Shown piece by piece: positions 43,894 to 52,904 of a stretch of DNA of 64,000 nucleotides. Every line of letters starts with the position of its first letter. The first letter of the stretch is position 1. The stretch is from assembly GCA_017548925.1 (NCBI GenBank), contig JAFYYX010000001.1, forward strand, positions 218,829-282,828. Reading direction: 5' to 3'. This stretch comes from Bacilli bacterium. Its GTDB lineage: Bacteria > Bacillota_I > Bacilli_A > RF39 > UBA660. The position numbers and the translations under genes were made by a program. A model generated the notes under the pieces. It was not told the DNA's origin. It saw nothing but the letters and a program-made list of their open reading frames with translations, and made no database searches.

Positions 43894-46125
43894 TTACTGA
43901 TTATCATCAGGTAGTTTAACTAAAACTTCACGAGGTTTAGAACCATTTTGTGGGCCTATAATACCTCTTTCTTCAAGTAAGTCAATGATTCTTGCAGCTC
44001 TATTATAACCTAGTCTAAACTTTCTTTGAATTAAAGATGCACTAATTTTTCCAGTAGCAAGTGCAAAGTCAACTACTTCTCCATAAACAGGATCATCATA
44101 TTCATCATGTCCTGAACCGGATCCAGAAGAAGTTCCAATTTGTGGTGTATCTAAATTCATACCATCATCATATTTTGCTGCTTGTTGTTTAGAAACATAA
44201 TCAATCAATTTTTTGATTTCTTCATCGGATATAAAACATCCTTGAATACGAGTAGGTGTATTTTCACCCATTGGTAAATAAAGCATATCACCTTTACCAA
44301 GAAGTTTTTCAGCACCTGACATATCAAGAATTGTTCTTGAATCTATACTTGATGCAACAGCAAATGCAATTCTTGATGGAATATTTGCTTTAACAACGCC
44401 AGTAATAACATCAGTAGATGGTCTTTGCGTTGCAACTATTAAATGAATACCAGCAGCACGAGCCATTTGTGTGATTCTTAAAATAGAATCTTCAACATCT
44501 TTAGCAGCAACAAGCATTAAGTCTGCAAGTTCATCAATGATTGTAACTAAGTAGTGCATTTTCTTCATTGGTGTTTCAGGATGCTTTTTATTTTGTTTTA
44601 ATACATAATCATTGTAGCCTTCAATATTTTTAACACCTTTTTCACTAAATTCATCGTATCTTCTTTCCATCTCAGCAACAACTTTTTGTAGTGCAATAGA
44701 TGCTTTTTTAGGATCAGTTACAACAGGTGTTAATAAATGAGGTATTCCGTTATAGTTTGATAATTCAACCTTTTTAGGATCAACTAAAACAAGTTTTACT
44801 TCATCAGGTCTATAGTTCATAAGAATTGAACATATAATACTATTTGTACAAACGGATTTACCTGAACCTGTAGAACCAGCTATTAATAGGTGGGGCATCT
44901 TAGATAAATCTGCAAGGATTGGATTACCCATAATATCTTTACCTAAAGCAATGTTTAATTTTCCATCACCTTTAGTTAAAAGTATTTCTTTAATTCTAAC
45001 AGCATTAACAGCAGAGTTAGGTATTTCAATACCTATAGTATTTTTACCAGGAATAGGTGCTTGAATTCTAACATCTTTAGCGCTCATTGCAAGAGCTATT
45101 TCTTTATTAACTGTTGTTATTTTAGATACTTTAGTACCATTTGGAACAGTAAGTTCATACTGAGTTACTGCTGGTCCAATATGTATCTTAACAACTTTAG
45201 CAGATACACCAAAATCTTTTAAGACATTTTCAAGCATATCTTTATAATGTCTTGTTTCATTTTGACTTACAGTATTACCACCAGTAACAGGATCAGTTAA
45301 TATACTTAGTGGTGGAAGTTTATAATGAGTATTTTCTGGAGTATCATCTTTTTTATTTATATTATCAAGTGTATCGTTTTCTAAAATCTTAGGAAGTGGA
45401 GTTTTAAGTTCTGCAACATTAGTAATAACAATTCGATCATCCTTTTGTTTTTCTTCTTGATTTTTTAAGTGAGCATTATAATCATTTATTTCAACATCAT
45501 TTGGAACAATAGATTCTTCTTTATTATTTTCTTTCTTTTTGAATATTGCTTTAAGTTTTTCTAAAACATCAGCAAAAGTAATATCAAATAATAAGATTAA
45601 ACCAAATACTAGTAAAACAACTTCAACTACTTTAGTTCCACTAAACCCAAATAAACTACTAAATAAAAATGAGAAAGTAGCACCAACTACACCGCCACCA
45701 ACTTCAATAGAAGTTGATCCAGAAGTAAATAGTGCAGTTTTACCATTTATAGTAGATATTCTTTCCATATAATTATCCATTGTTGTTTTAAATATATCTT
45801 TGCTAGCTTTTGCGTGTTCTATAAATCCAAAATGACTAGCAACAAGAATAACAATAAAAATAACATAAAGACCAATTAGTTTGCCTGAGAAAAACTTAGG
45901 AAGTTTTCTTTTAAATAGCATATAAGAACCAAGTACAAGTAAACCAATAAGTAAAAACATCCACCAAGTACCAACTAAAAAGATACTAAACTTTTTAAGT
46001 AGTGAACCAACAGGACCAAAGCCAAAGCCAATAATACCTATTAAAATTAAAAATAGTCCAGTAAGCTCAACACTATATTTAAAATTTGATGTTTTTTCAT
46101 TCTTTCTTCTTTTATGCTTTTTCAT
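43894..46125 (-). CDS. ftsK: DNA translocase FtsK/SpoIIIE
   Basis: 743 residues. Start assigned at 46125 (MKKHKRRKNEK) because GGTGA sits 6 bases upstream, whereas the ATGs at 46140/46137 have no RBS. Four N-terminal membrane helices (about 22-180), an acidic linker, alpha domain, RecA-like motor with Walker A GSTGSGKSV near 418 and Walker B VTIIDELADLM, ATQRPSTDVITG, and a C-terminal winged-helix gamma domain (SLIQRKFRLGYNRAARIIDLLEERG). Pumps chromosomal DNA through the division septum. Confidence 0.97.
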   Translation of the reverse strand: MKKHKRRKNEKTSNFKYSVELTGLFLILIGIIGFGFGPVGSLLKKFSIFLVGTWWMFLLIGLLVLGSYMLFKRKLPKFFSGKLIGLYVIFIVILVASHFGFIEHAKASKDIFKTTMDNYMERISTINGKTALFTSGSTSIEVGGGVVGATFSFLFSSLFGFSGTKVVEVVLLVFGLILLFDITFADVLEKLKAIFKKKENNKEESIVPNDVEINDYNAHLKNQEEKQKDDRIVITNVAELKTPLPKILENDTLDNINKKDDTPENTHYKLPPLSILTDPVTGGNTVSQNETRHYKDMLENVLKDFGVSAKVVKIHIGPAVTQYELTVPNGTKVSKITTVNKEIALAMSAKDVRIQAPIPGKNTIGIEIPNSAVNAVRIKEILLTKGDGKLNIALGKDIMGNPILADLSKMPHLLIAGSTGSGKSVCTNSIICSILMNYRPDEVKLVLVDPKKVELSNYNGIPHLLTPVVTDPKKASIALQKVVAEMERRYDEFSEKGVKNIEGYNDYVLKQNKKHPETPMKKMHYLVTIIDELADLMLVAAKDVEDSILRITQMARAAGIHLIVATQRPSTDVITGVVKANIPSRIAFAVASSIDSRTILDMSGAEKLLGKGDMLYLPMGENTPTRIQGCFISDEEIKKLIDYVSKQQAAKYDDGMNLDTPQIGTSSGSGSGHDEYDDPVYGEVVDFALATGKISASLIQRKFRLGYNRAARIIDLLEERGIIGPQNGSKPREVLVKLPDDNQ

Positions 46126-46259
46126 ATTATTCACCATCATAATTATATCTTATTTAAGTTTAATTTGCAAAGTAAATAGGTTAGTAATTTATGCTATTTA
46201 AAATAAAAAAACATTGAAAAATATGCTTATTTAAAATATAGTTAAATAAAGGTGATATT

Positions 46260-46706
46260 ATGAACAAAATTATTGAATTTACAAAAAATCATTTTGTAGA
46301 AGTATTGGGTTTCACTGCAATATTAGTTGTAATCATTTTAATATCTTATTTAAAAATGTATAAAAAAAGTTTTGTTTGTGAACAAAGAACAACTGAAGGC
46401 ACATCAAAAATATATCAAAAATATACTATTAAACAAACAAATAATAAGCTAAAAAGTATTCATTATTACTATAGAGCTAAAACACCAGATAGTAAAACTA
46501 AAAAAGAAATGTCTAAATTTTATCAAAGTATGATTGCTGAAAATGAAGATAAACTATTTGAAAATGATATTAAATTAACTTTTAAAGATGACATGTTAGT
46601 GTTATCTTATGATATTAATTTAAAAGAGTTAAAAAACAATAAAAACTATAAAAAAGCATCAACATTTATTAAAAATATCAAGGCAAGTGGATTTACTTGT
46701 AAATAA
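46260..46706 (+). CDS. Single-pass membrane protein of unknown function
   Basis: 148 residues: membrane helix at about 15-32 (VLGFTAILVVIILISYL), then a basic, strand-rich extracytoplasmic domain with two Cys (FVCEQ near 39 and the final GFTCK), which could form a disulfide. AAAGGTGA precedes the ATG. Resembles small DUF1307-type exported proteins in organisation only. Single gene between ftsK (divergent) and the rimP-nusA operon. Confidence 0.7.
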   Translation: MNKIIEFTKNHFVEVLGFTAILVVIILISYLKMYKKSFVCEQRTTEGTSKIYQKYTIKQTNNKLKSIHYYYRAKTPDSKTKKEMSKFYQSMIAENEDKLFENDIKLTFKDDMLVLSYDINLKELKNNKNYKKASTFIKNIKASGFTCK

Positions 46707-46755
46707 TATTAAAACAACTGCATATTATATATAATGTAATAAATGAAATAATCTC

Positions 46756-46783
46756 TTGCAAAGAAAAAATAATATGTTATAAT
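46756..46783 (+). promoter_or_regulatory. Promoter of the rimP-nusA-infB operon
   Basis: TTGCAA (46756-46761), 16 bases, TATAAT (46778-46783) with TG at the extended -10 position. Strong combined promoter. Confidence 0.7.
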
Positions 46784-46798
46784 AAGTTTACAGATTTT

Positions 46799-46819
46799 GA
46801 GTGGGCTAAAACCCACTCA
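46799..46819 (+). promoter_or_regulatory. Leader hairpin of the rimP-nusA operon
   Basis: GAGTGGG / CCCACTC with CTAAAA loop, just after transcription start and before the rimP RBS. A similar hairpin often precedes rimP-nusA in Firmicutes. No T-run follows, so it is not a terminator; possible stability or NusA-autoregulation element. Confidence 0.6.
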
Positions 46820-46844
46820 TTTGTTGTATAAGAGGTGATTAATT

Positions 46845-47102
46845 ATAGAAACACAGTTAAAGCTTTTAAAAGAAAAAATAAGCAAAGTTTTATCAAGCAA
46901 AAATATCATTGTTGATGAAGTAACTTATCGTAAGGAAGGTACTATTAATTTCTTAGAGATTGTACTTGATCAAGATGGTGGAATAGATCTTGATACTATA
47001 GTTGATGCAACAAACATTATTAATCCAATAGTTGATGAAATGGATTTTATTGATGAATCATTTATCATGGATGTTGTTAGTAAGGAAAGAGGAGACGAAT
47101 AA
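46845..47102 (+). CDS. rimP: Short RimP-like ribosome maturation factor with apparent AUA start
   Basis: Frame of about 85 residues: (M)ETQLKLLKEKI, then VDEVTYRKEG, INFLEIVLDQDGGIDLDTIVDAT and MDVVSKERGDE. This matches the N-terminal domain of RimP (EVEYxKEG..W.LRVYIDK-GGI.LDDC). RimP normally has about 150 residues; the C-terminal SH3-like domain is missing. An in-frame TGA at 46836 bounds the start, and no ATG/GTG/TTG occurs before a Met late in the frame, so ATA 46845 (6 bases after AGAGGTGA) is the best start. Position directly before nusA confirms identity. Assists 30S maturation. Confidence 0.8.
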   Translation: METQLKLLKEKISKVLSSKNIIVDEVTYRKEGTINFLEIVLDQDGGIDLDTIVDATNIINPIVDEMDFIDESFIMDVVSKERGDE

Positions 47103-47105
47103 AAA

Positions 47106-48263
47106 ATGGCAAAGAAACAAACAAATTATAGTGCTGGTATGAATCCTGCTGAATTCATGAAAGCACTTGATAATATTATTGCAGAAAAAAATATTTCTAA
47201 AGAAGTAGTTCTTGAAGGTATGGAACAAGGTTTAATTACTGCCTATAAAAAGAATTTTGATTCTAAAACAAATGTAAGAGTAGAAATTAATCCCGATACT
47301 GGAGAAATCAAAGTATTTTCTTATTTAGTAGTTGTTGATGATTATGATTATGGAGAAGAAACAACTGATGAAGAAGGAAATGTAACTGTAATTCCACCAG
47401 AAGTTCCACTTGATGCACAAATTCTTTTAGAAGATGCACAAAAGAAAGTTCCAGGAATTAAAGTCGGAGAAACTATTGAAGAAGAAGTTACTCCACATGA
47501 TTTTGGTAGAGTAGCTGCTGGTACTGCTAAACAAGTATTAACTCAAAAAATTAGAGAAGCAGAAAAAAACAGTATTATTGCTGATTTTGCTGATAAAGAA
47601 TTTGAAATGATGGTTGGCTTAGTAGCTATGGAAGATCAAAATAATTACTATATTGATCTTGGTAGGACTAGAGGAATCCTTCCAAAAGCTGAATGTATTC
47701 CTGGTGAAGAAATCAAAATGGGTTCTAATATTAAAGTTTATATTACTAAAGTTGAAAGTAATACTAAAGGACCACTTATTCTTTTATCAAGAAAACATTA
47801 TGGTTTTGTTAAAAGATTATTTGAATCTGAAATACCTGAACTTCAAGATGGTACAGTAGTTCTTTATAGCGTAGCTAGAGAACCTGGGGTAAGAAGCAAA
47901 GTTGCTGTTTATTCAACTAATCCAAAAGTTGATGCTAAAGGTGCTTGTATTGGTGAAAAAGGTTCAAGAATTGCTGGTATCTTTAAAGAACTTAATGGAG
48001 AAAAAGTTGATTTAATTGAATATAATGAAGATCCAGTTGAGTTTATCAAAAATGCACTACAACCTGCAAAAGATGTAATTGTAAGCATTACTGATGAAAC
48101 TAAAAAAGAAGCTCTTGCTATTGTTAATGATGAAAACTTATCACTAGCAATTGGTAAAAAAGGTACTAATGTTAAACTTGCATCAAGATTAACTAAGTAT
48201 AAAATTGATGTTAAGACTATGGATCAAATTACTAAAGAGGGAAATAAAGCGGAGGAAGAATAA
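47106..48263 (+). CDS. nusA: Transcription termination/antitermination factor NusA
   Basis: 385 residues, the usual Gram-positive length without the extra C-terminal acidic repeats. N-terminal RNAP-binding domain (MKALDNIIAEKNISKEVVLEGMEQGLITAYKK-like), GRVAAGTAKQVLTQKIREAE, S1 domain (VGLVAMEDQNNYYIDLGRTRGILPKAE), KH1 and KH2 (GACIGEKGSRI; LAIGKKGTNVKLASRLT). RBS is GAGGAGACG from within the end of rimP. Overlaps the next gene by 1 base. Confidence 0.97.
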   Translation: MAKKQTNYSAGMNPAEFMKALDNIIAEKNISKEVVLEGMEQGLITAYKKNFDSKTNVRVEINPDTGEIKVFSYLVVVDDYDYGEETTDEEGNVTVIPPEVPLDAQILLEDAQKKVPGIKVGETIEEEVTPHDFGRVAAGTAKQVLTQKIREAEKNSIIADFADKEFEMMVGLVAMEDQNNYYIDLGRTRGILPKAECIPGEEIKMGSNIKVYITKVESNTKGPLILLSRKHYGFVKRLFESEIPELQDGTVVLYSVAREPGVRSKVAVYSTNPKVDAKGACIGEKGSRIAGIFKELNGEKVDLIEYNEDPVEFIKNALQPAKDVIVSITDETKKEALAIVNDENLSLAIGKKGTNVKLASRLTKYKIDVKTMDQITKEGNKAEEE

Positions 48264-48517
48264 TGAAAAAAATTCCAATGCGTTCTTGTGTAGTATCTCA
48301 TGAAAAATGTGAAAAGAAAGATCTACTAAGAATTGTTAGAACTCCTGAAAAAGAAGTAATTATAGATGAAACTGGAAAAGCTAATGGACGTGGAGCTTAT
48401 TTAAAGAAAAGCAAAGAAGTAATTAATAAAGCTAAACAAACAAAAGTACTTGAAAAAGTATTAGAAGTTAGTATTCCAGATAGTCTTTACGATGAAATGC
48501 TTGAAAAAATAAATTAG
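48263..48517 (+). CDS. rnpM: RnpM (YlxR) RNA-binding protein
   Basis: 84 residues with MRSCVVSHEKCEKKDLLRIVR and the signature GRGAYLKKS near residues 47-55. YlxR is now known to bind RNase P RNA and was renamed RnpM. GGAGG inside the end of nusA is the RBS; start overlaps the nusA stop. The L7Ae-like ylxQ that usually follows is absent; infB comes next. Confidence 0.95.
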   Translation: MKKIPMRSCVVSHEKCEKKDLLRIVRTPEKEVIIDETGKANGRGAYLKKSKEVINKAKQTKVLEKVLEVSIPDSLYDEMLEKIN

Positions 48518-48533
48518 AAAGAGGTGATTTAAC

Positions 48534-50648
48534 ATGATGAGTGTTAAAGAATATGCCAATGATGTTAATTTATCTATTGCAGAAATACTTAAAAAATGTA
48601 ATGAAATGCAAATTGAAGTAAAAAGCGGAGATGATGAATTATCTGAAGATGATATCATTATCTTAGATAATGCAATATCACTAATTTCTACTGATGAAGA
48701 AGCATCTTATGAAGAAGAAGATGCTATTGATGAAATAGTAGATGAAATTATGGAACAATCTGATATTAAATCAAATTTCCATGATGAAGAAAAGAAAGAA
48801 AAATTCAAACAAAAACCTGTTAATAATAAAGAAGCTAGTGAGTATAATACCTTAAAAAAAGAAATGTACAAACATAAAGAAAAACTTCAAGGTAATAGTG
48901 CTCAAGAAAATATAGTTTTATATAAAGAAGGAATGACAGTTTCTGATTTAGCAAATGAACTTGGTGTTTCAGCTACAGAACTTGTTAAAAAATTAATTGG
49001 TCTTGGTTTAATGCTTTCTGTTAATCAAGCTGTTGATTATGACGCAGCAGAACTTATTTGCGAAGAATACAAAAAAGTTTTAAAGAAAGAAGAAACTCAA
49101 GATGTAACTAACTTTGATTCATATGAGATCGTAGATGATGAAAAAGACTTAGTTAAAAGACCTCCAATTGTAACAATTATGGGACATGTCGATCATGGTA
49201 AAACAACACTTCTAGATTACATTAGAAACTCTCATGTTGTTGATGGAGAATTTGGTGGTATCACACAGCATATTGGTGCATACCAAATTGAATATAATGG
49301 TGAAAAAGTAACATTTATTGATACTCCAGGACATGCAGCATTTACTGAAATGCGTGCTCGTGGAGCAAGTGTTACAGATATAGTTATAATTATTGTTGCT
49401 GCAGATGATGGTGTAATGCCTCAAACTAAAGAAGCAGTAGATCACGCACTATCTGCAAATGTACCAATAGTTGTTGCTGTTAATAAAATTGATAAACCAG
49501 ATGCTAATATTGAAAGAATCTATACTGAAATGGCTGGCATAAATATTACTCCTGAATCCTGGGGTGGAAATGTTCCATTTATTAACATTTCTGCTAAAAC
49601 AGGTGAAGGTGTTGATAAGTTACTAGAAACTATTTTAGCAATAAGCGAAGTATCTGAACTTAAAGCTAATCCAAATAGATATGCTGTTGGTTCAGTTATT
49701 GAATCTAAAATAGATAAAAAAGTTGGTGGAATCGCATCACTTTTAATCATGAATGGTACACTTAGAATTGGTGATCCAATTGTTGTTGGTACTGGTTATG
49801 GTAAAGTAAGAACAATGAAAAGTGATTCTGGAAAATCAATCGTTGAAGCAGGACCTGCTACACCGGTTGAAATTACAGGGCTTTCAGAAAATCCATCAGC
49901 TGGAGATAAATTCATGGCTTTTGAAACTGAAACTGAAGCTAAGAGTGTAGCAGAAAAAAGAACTATTGCTGCAAGAGAAAATAAATTCAAAAAACAAACA
50001 TTAACTTTAGATGATTTATTTGCAAGAATTGATGCAGGTCAAAAAGAAATTAACGTTGTTTTAAAAGCAGATGTTAGAGGTTCTGAAGAAGCTGTTAAAA
50101 ATAGCTTAGAAAAAATTGATGTTGAAGGCGTTAAAGTTAAAGTTATAAGAAGTGGTATTGGTGCCATTACTGAAAGTGATGTAGTACTTGCAAACGCATC
50201 AGATGCTATTATTATTGGATTTAACGTAGTACCTTCTAATACAGCTAAAGAAGTTGCTAAAGAATACAGCGTAGATATAAGACTTTATACTATTATTTAT
50301 AAAGCAATTGAAGAAATGGAACTTGCCATGAAAGGTATGCTTGATCCAGAATATGAAGAAAAAGTTATTGGTACTGCTGAAATCAGAAAGATATTTAAAT
50401 TCAGTAAGATTGGTAATATAGCAGGATGCTATATTACAGATGGTCTTGCTAAGAATGCTGCTAAAGCAAGAATTATTCGCGATGGCGCAGTTATCTATGA
50501 TGGTAAAATTGCTTCTATTCAAAGAGAAAAAGATACTGTTAAAGAAGTTAAAAAAGGTTTTGAGTGTGGTATAACACTTGAAAACTTTAGTGATATTAAA
50601 GAGGGCGACATTATTGAAATGTTCGAACTTGTAGAGGTTAAAAGATAA
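48534..50648 (+). CDS. infB: Translation initiation factor IF-2
   Basis: 704 residues. Start ATG 48534 after AGAGGTGA. Short N-terminal IF2N module ([22 protein letters not shown]), acidic linker, second IF2N ([22 protein letters not shown]), then the G domain: G1 [10 protein letters not shown]2 GGITQHIG, G3 DTPGHAAF, G4 NKID, followed by domains II-IV (C1/C2). Brings initiator tRNA to the 30S subunit. Overlaps rbfA start (TAATG). Confidence 0.98.
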   Translation: MMSVKEYANDVNLSIAEILKKCNEMQIEVKSGDDELSEDDIIILDNAISLISTDEEASYEEEDAIDEIVDEIMEQSDIKSNFHDEEKKEKFKQKPVNNKEASEYNTLKKEMYKHKEKLQGNSAQENIVLYKEGMTVSDLANELGVSATELVKKLIGLGLMLSVNQAVDYDAAELICEEYKKVLKKEETQDVTNFDSYEIVDDEKDLVKRPPIVTIMGHVDHGKTTLLDYIRNSHVVDGEFGGITQHIGAYQIEYNGEKVTFIDTPGHAAFTEMRARGASVTDIVIIIVAADDGVMPQTKEAVDHALSANVPIVVAVNKIDKPDANIERIYTEMAGINITPESWGGNVPFINISAKTGEGVDKLLETILAISEVSELKANPNRYAVGSVIESKIDKKVGGIASLLIMNGTLRIGDPIVVGTGYGKVRTMKSDSGKSIVEAGPATPVEITGLSENPSAGDKFMAFETETEAKSVAEKRTIAARENKFKKQTLTLDDLFARIDAGQKEINVVLKADVRGSEEAVKNSLEKIDVEGVKVKVIRSGIGAITESDVVLANASDAIIIGFNVVPSNTAKEVAKEYSVDIRLYTIIYKAIEEMELAMKGMLDPEYEEKVIGTAEIRKIFKFSKIGNIAGCYITDGLAKNAAKARIIRDGAVIYDGKIASIQREKDTVKEVKKGFECGITLENFSDIKEGDIIEMFELVEVKR

Positions 50649-50989
50649 TGAGTAAAATTAAATGTGAAAGAGTAGCTAGTGAAATAGTTAGAATAGTAAG
50701 TACAATTCTGGCACAAGATTCAAGAGATGAACTACTTAAAACTGTAACTATTACTGGTTGTACTGTTTCAAACGATTTAAGTTATGCAAAAGTATATTTT
50801 ACAAGTACAAGTAATTTAACTAACAAAGAAATGGAAAAAGAACTTAAAGAAGCAGCTGGTTATATTCGTCATGAACTTGCTGAACAACTTGAGGTAAGAC
50901 ATACTCCAGAACTTCAATTTGTATATGATGTATCTATTGCATACGGAAATCGTATCGAAGAATTAATTAAAGAAATTAATAACAAATAA
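50648..50989 (+). CDS. rbfA: 30S ribosome-binding factor A
   Basis: 113 residues, KH-like fold: ERVASEIVRIVSTIL at the N-terminus, VTITGCTVSNDLSYAKVYFTS and the C-terminal ELAEQLEVRHTPELQFVYD. Helps 16S 5'-end maturation. Coupled to infB. A terminator overlaps its stop, so the operon from rimP ends here. Confidence 0.96.
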   Translation: MSKIKCERVASEIVRIVSTILAQDSRDELLKTVTITGCTVSNDLSYAKVYFTSTSNLTNKEMEKELKEAAGYIRHELAEQLEVRHTPELQFVYDVSIAYGNRIEELIKEINNK

Positions 50990-51013
50990 ATCAACTTTAA
51001 AGTTGATTTTTTT
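50986..51013 (+). terminator. Intrinsic terminator of the rimP-rbfA operon
   Basis: Stem AAATCAACTT / AAGTTGATTT with T-run, overlapping the rbfA stop. Confidence 0.8.
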
Positions 51014-51025
51014 GTTTATTATTTA

Positions 51026-51034
51026 TGCTATAAT
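51026..51034 (+). promoter_or_regulatory. Extended -10 promoter before the 153-residue protein and truB
   Basis: TGcTATAAT, 19 bases before the ATG. Confidence 0.6.
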
Positions 51035-51052
51035 TAAAGTAGGTGAGTTAAT

Positions 51053-51514
51053 ATGAATTATGTTAAGTATTTTATAACTCTTATTCTATCAATTTATATA
51101 ACTAATTTATCAAGTTTATTTTATGATGATGGAATATACCAAATAAATAAACTTGAATATTCATATTCAAATGGATATGGTATGAATCAAGATGTATCGT
51201 ATAAAATAGATTGTGAAGATGACTGCGTTTTATATATTAAAGAATACGAAAAAAGTGAAGATGATTTAATTAAAATAAAACTTTCAAGCAAAAATATGGA
51301 TGAGTTTGAAAACATACTAAATAAATGCCATGTATTATCATGGAGAGGATTTAGTAAAAGTGACCCTAATGTATTAGATGGCGATTCATTTTCTTTTAGA
51401 TTAAGATATAATGATGATGAAAAATTATCAGCAAGCGGATATATGATGTATCCAGATTACTATAGTAAATTTCAAAAAGAATTTGAAGAATATGTTTCTT
51501 CACTTAAAAAGTAG
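51053..51514 (+). CDS. Exported or membrane-anchored protein of unknown function
   Basis: 153 residues: hydrophobic N-terminal segment (about 6-22, YFITLILSIYITNLSSLF), then a soluble domain with an acidic CEDDC pair and a motif CHVLSWRGFSKSDPNVLDG. No family recognised. AGGTGAGTT precedes ATG. It separates rbfA from truB, which are normally adjacent, and shares a transcript with truB (its stop TAG is part of truB's RBS). Confidence 0.7.
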   Translation: MNYVKYFITLILSIYITNLSSLFYDDGIYQINKLEYSYSNGYGMNQDVSYKIDCEDDCVLYIKEYEKSEDDLIKIKLSSKNMDEFENILNKCHVLSWRGFSKSDPNVLDGDSFSFRLRYNDDEKLSASGYMMYPDYYSKFQKEFEEYVSSLKK

Positions 51515-51523
51515 GTGATAAAT

Positions 51524-52360
51524 ATAAACGGTGTTATAGTTGTTAATAAACCTGAAGGTTACACATCTAGAGATGTTGTAAATAAACTAGTTTGTATTTT
51601 TCATACAAAGAAAATTGGTCATACAGGAACGCTTGATCCTCTTGCAACAGGGGTACTAGTTGTTGCAATAGGCTCTTATACAAAACTAGTTAATCATATA
51701 ACAAGTTATGATAAAGAATATATTGCAGAAATAAAACTGGGAATAAAAACTGATACTTCTGATATAACAGGAAAAGTTCTTGAAGAAAATTATAATTATA
51801 ATTTAGATTCATCAACAATAATAAATGTATTTAATAACTTTCCTAAAACATATAGTCAAGAAGTGCCAAAATATTCTGCTGTTAAAATAAATGGTAAAAA
51901 ACTTTATGAATATGCAAGAGAAAATATTGATATTGAATTACCTACAAGAGAGGTTAATATTTATTCTTTAGAACTACTAGAATTTAATAATGGAATTATT
52001 AAATTTAAAACCAAAGTATCTAAAGGAACGTATATAAGATCTTTAATTGAAGATATATGTAAAGAATTAAATGTAATTGGTACTATGAATAGTTTAATTA
52101 GAACTAAACAAGGTTCTTTTGATATAAGTAGTGCTGTAGATTTACTTAATATTAATGAATCTACAAAATTACTTGAAACTGAAGACTTCCTAGATGTTAA
52201 AAGATTACAAATAGGAAAAGATGAAAAGAAGTTAGTTGTTAATGGAAATAAACTAAATAAAGAAGTGTCAGATGGATACTATAATGTATTTGTAAAAGAT
52301 AATAAACTTGCTTTATATGAGTTTAAAGAAAATGAGGGAAGATTAGTAATGTTTTACTAA
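51524..52360 (+). CDS. truB: tRNA pseudouridine(55) synthase TruB, apparent AUA start
   Basis: 278 residues from ATA 51524: (M)NGVIVVNKPEGYTS matches the usual TruB N-terminus almost exactly (MNG-(I/V)-(I/L)-x-(I/V)-x-K-P-x-G-x-T-S). Motifs: KIGHTGTLDPLATGVL with catalytic Asp near residue 38, YDKEYIAEIKLGIKTDTSDITG, PKYSAVKINGKKLYEYAR, VSKGTYIRSLIEDI. The only canonical alternative is GTG 51515, which is inside the Shine-Dalgarno TAGGTGA. The C-terminal PUA-like part is short. Makes pseudouridine 55 in all elongator tRNAs. ribF, its usual follower, is absent. Confidence 0.93.
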   Translation: MNGVIVVNKPEGYTSRDVVNKLVCIFHTKKIGHTGTLDPLATGVLVVAIGSYTKLVNHITSYDKEYIAEIKLGIKTDTSDITGKVLEENYNYNLDSSTIINVFNNFPKTYSQEVPKYSAVKINGKKLYEYARENIDIELPTREVNIYSLELLEFNNGIIKFKTKVSKGTYIRSLIEDICKELNVIGTMNSLIRTKQGSFDISSAVDLLNINESTKLLETEDFLDVKRLQIGKDEKKLVVNGNKLNKEVSDGYYNVFVKDNKLALYEFKENEGRLVMFY

Positions 52361-52367
52361 TCTTTTT
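52340..52367 (+). terminator. Intrinsic terminator of truB
   Basis: Stem AGATTAGTAA / TTACTAATCT followed by T-run; overlaps the last codons and stop of truB. Confidence 0.85.
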
Positions 52368-52441
52368 ATTGACTTTAACACTATATTTTAGTAGTATATT
52401 ATCGTTATTTGTTAACTAACATGTAAACAAATGATAATTCG

Positions 52442-52470
52442 TTGATTTTTAATTATTAATGTCATATAAT
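52442..52470 (+). promoter_or_regulatory. Promoter of rpsO-pnp
   Basis: TTGATT (52442-52447), 17 bases, TATAAT (52465-52470). Start near 52477, immediately before a structured leader. Confidence 0.7.
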
Positions 52471-52479
52471 TAAAAAGAA

Positions 52480-52541
52480 GTTTGGATTTGGTTTAAACGC
52501 AACTCCATGCATTTATTCTAGATCAAAACCGATTACTAAAC
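52480..52541 (+). promoter_or_regulatory. Structured rpsO leader, probable S15 autoregulation element
   Basis: GTTTGG (52480-52485) pairs with CTAAAC (52536-52541, position 52537 G.U) and TTGGTTT (52488-52494) with AAAACCGA; the ~30-base loop contains AACTCC ATGCATTT. It ends 11 bases before the AAGGAGG of rpsO. rpsO mRNAs in several bacteria carry unrelated S15-binding leaders; this fits that role by position, not by known sequence. Confidence 0.5.
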
Positions 52542-52563
52542 TAAAAAAGGAGGATATTTTAAA

Positions 52564-52833
52564 ATGGCTGTAACTAAAGAACAAAAAGAAAAAATCGTTA
52601 AAGATTTTAAAATCAATGCTAAAGACTGCGGTAGTGCACAAGTACAAATCGCAATTCTTACTGCAGAAATTAACGATTTAACAGAACATCTTAAAGTACA
52701 TATTCATGATTTCCATTCTAAACGTGGACTTTTAAAGAAAGTTGGTAAAAGAAGAAAATTACTTGCTTATTTAAAAGATAATGATGTAGTAGCATATAGA
52801 GATGTTATTAAACGATTAAATTTAAGAAAATAG
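52564..52833 (+). CDS. rpsO: 30S ribosomal protein S15
   Basis: 89 residues, normal length. [38 protein letters not shown] and [23 protein letters not shown] are the S15 helices. Preceded by AAAGGAGG. Followed by a terminator and pnp, the common rpsO-pnp order. Confidence 0.99.
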   Translation: MAVTKEQKEKIVKDFKINAKDCGSAQVQIAILTAEINDLTEHLKVHIHDFHSKRGLLKKVGKRRKLLAYLKDNDVVAYRDVIKRLNLRK

Positions 52834-52863
52834 GCACTAAAAATTTTTTAGTGTCTTTTTTTT
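52833..52863 (+). terminator. Intrinsic terminator or attenuator between rpsO and pnp
   Basis: Stem GGCACTAAAA / TTTTAGTGTC and T-run. No clear promoter follows before pnp, so read-through probably feeds pnp. Confidence 0.8.
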
Positions 52864-52904
52864 ATAAAGATGGTAGAAATTAAAAAAGAAGGAAGTAGAA
52901 GAAA

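Noticed and set aside
31817-51526. Reassignment of AUA to methionine as explanation for AUA starts
   Set aside because: AUA encodes conserved isoleucines inside proteins, for example in the K-I-D-G motif of LigA (about 7629).
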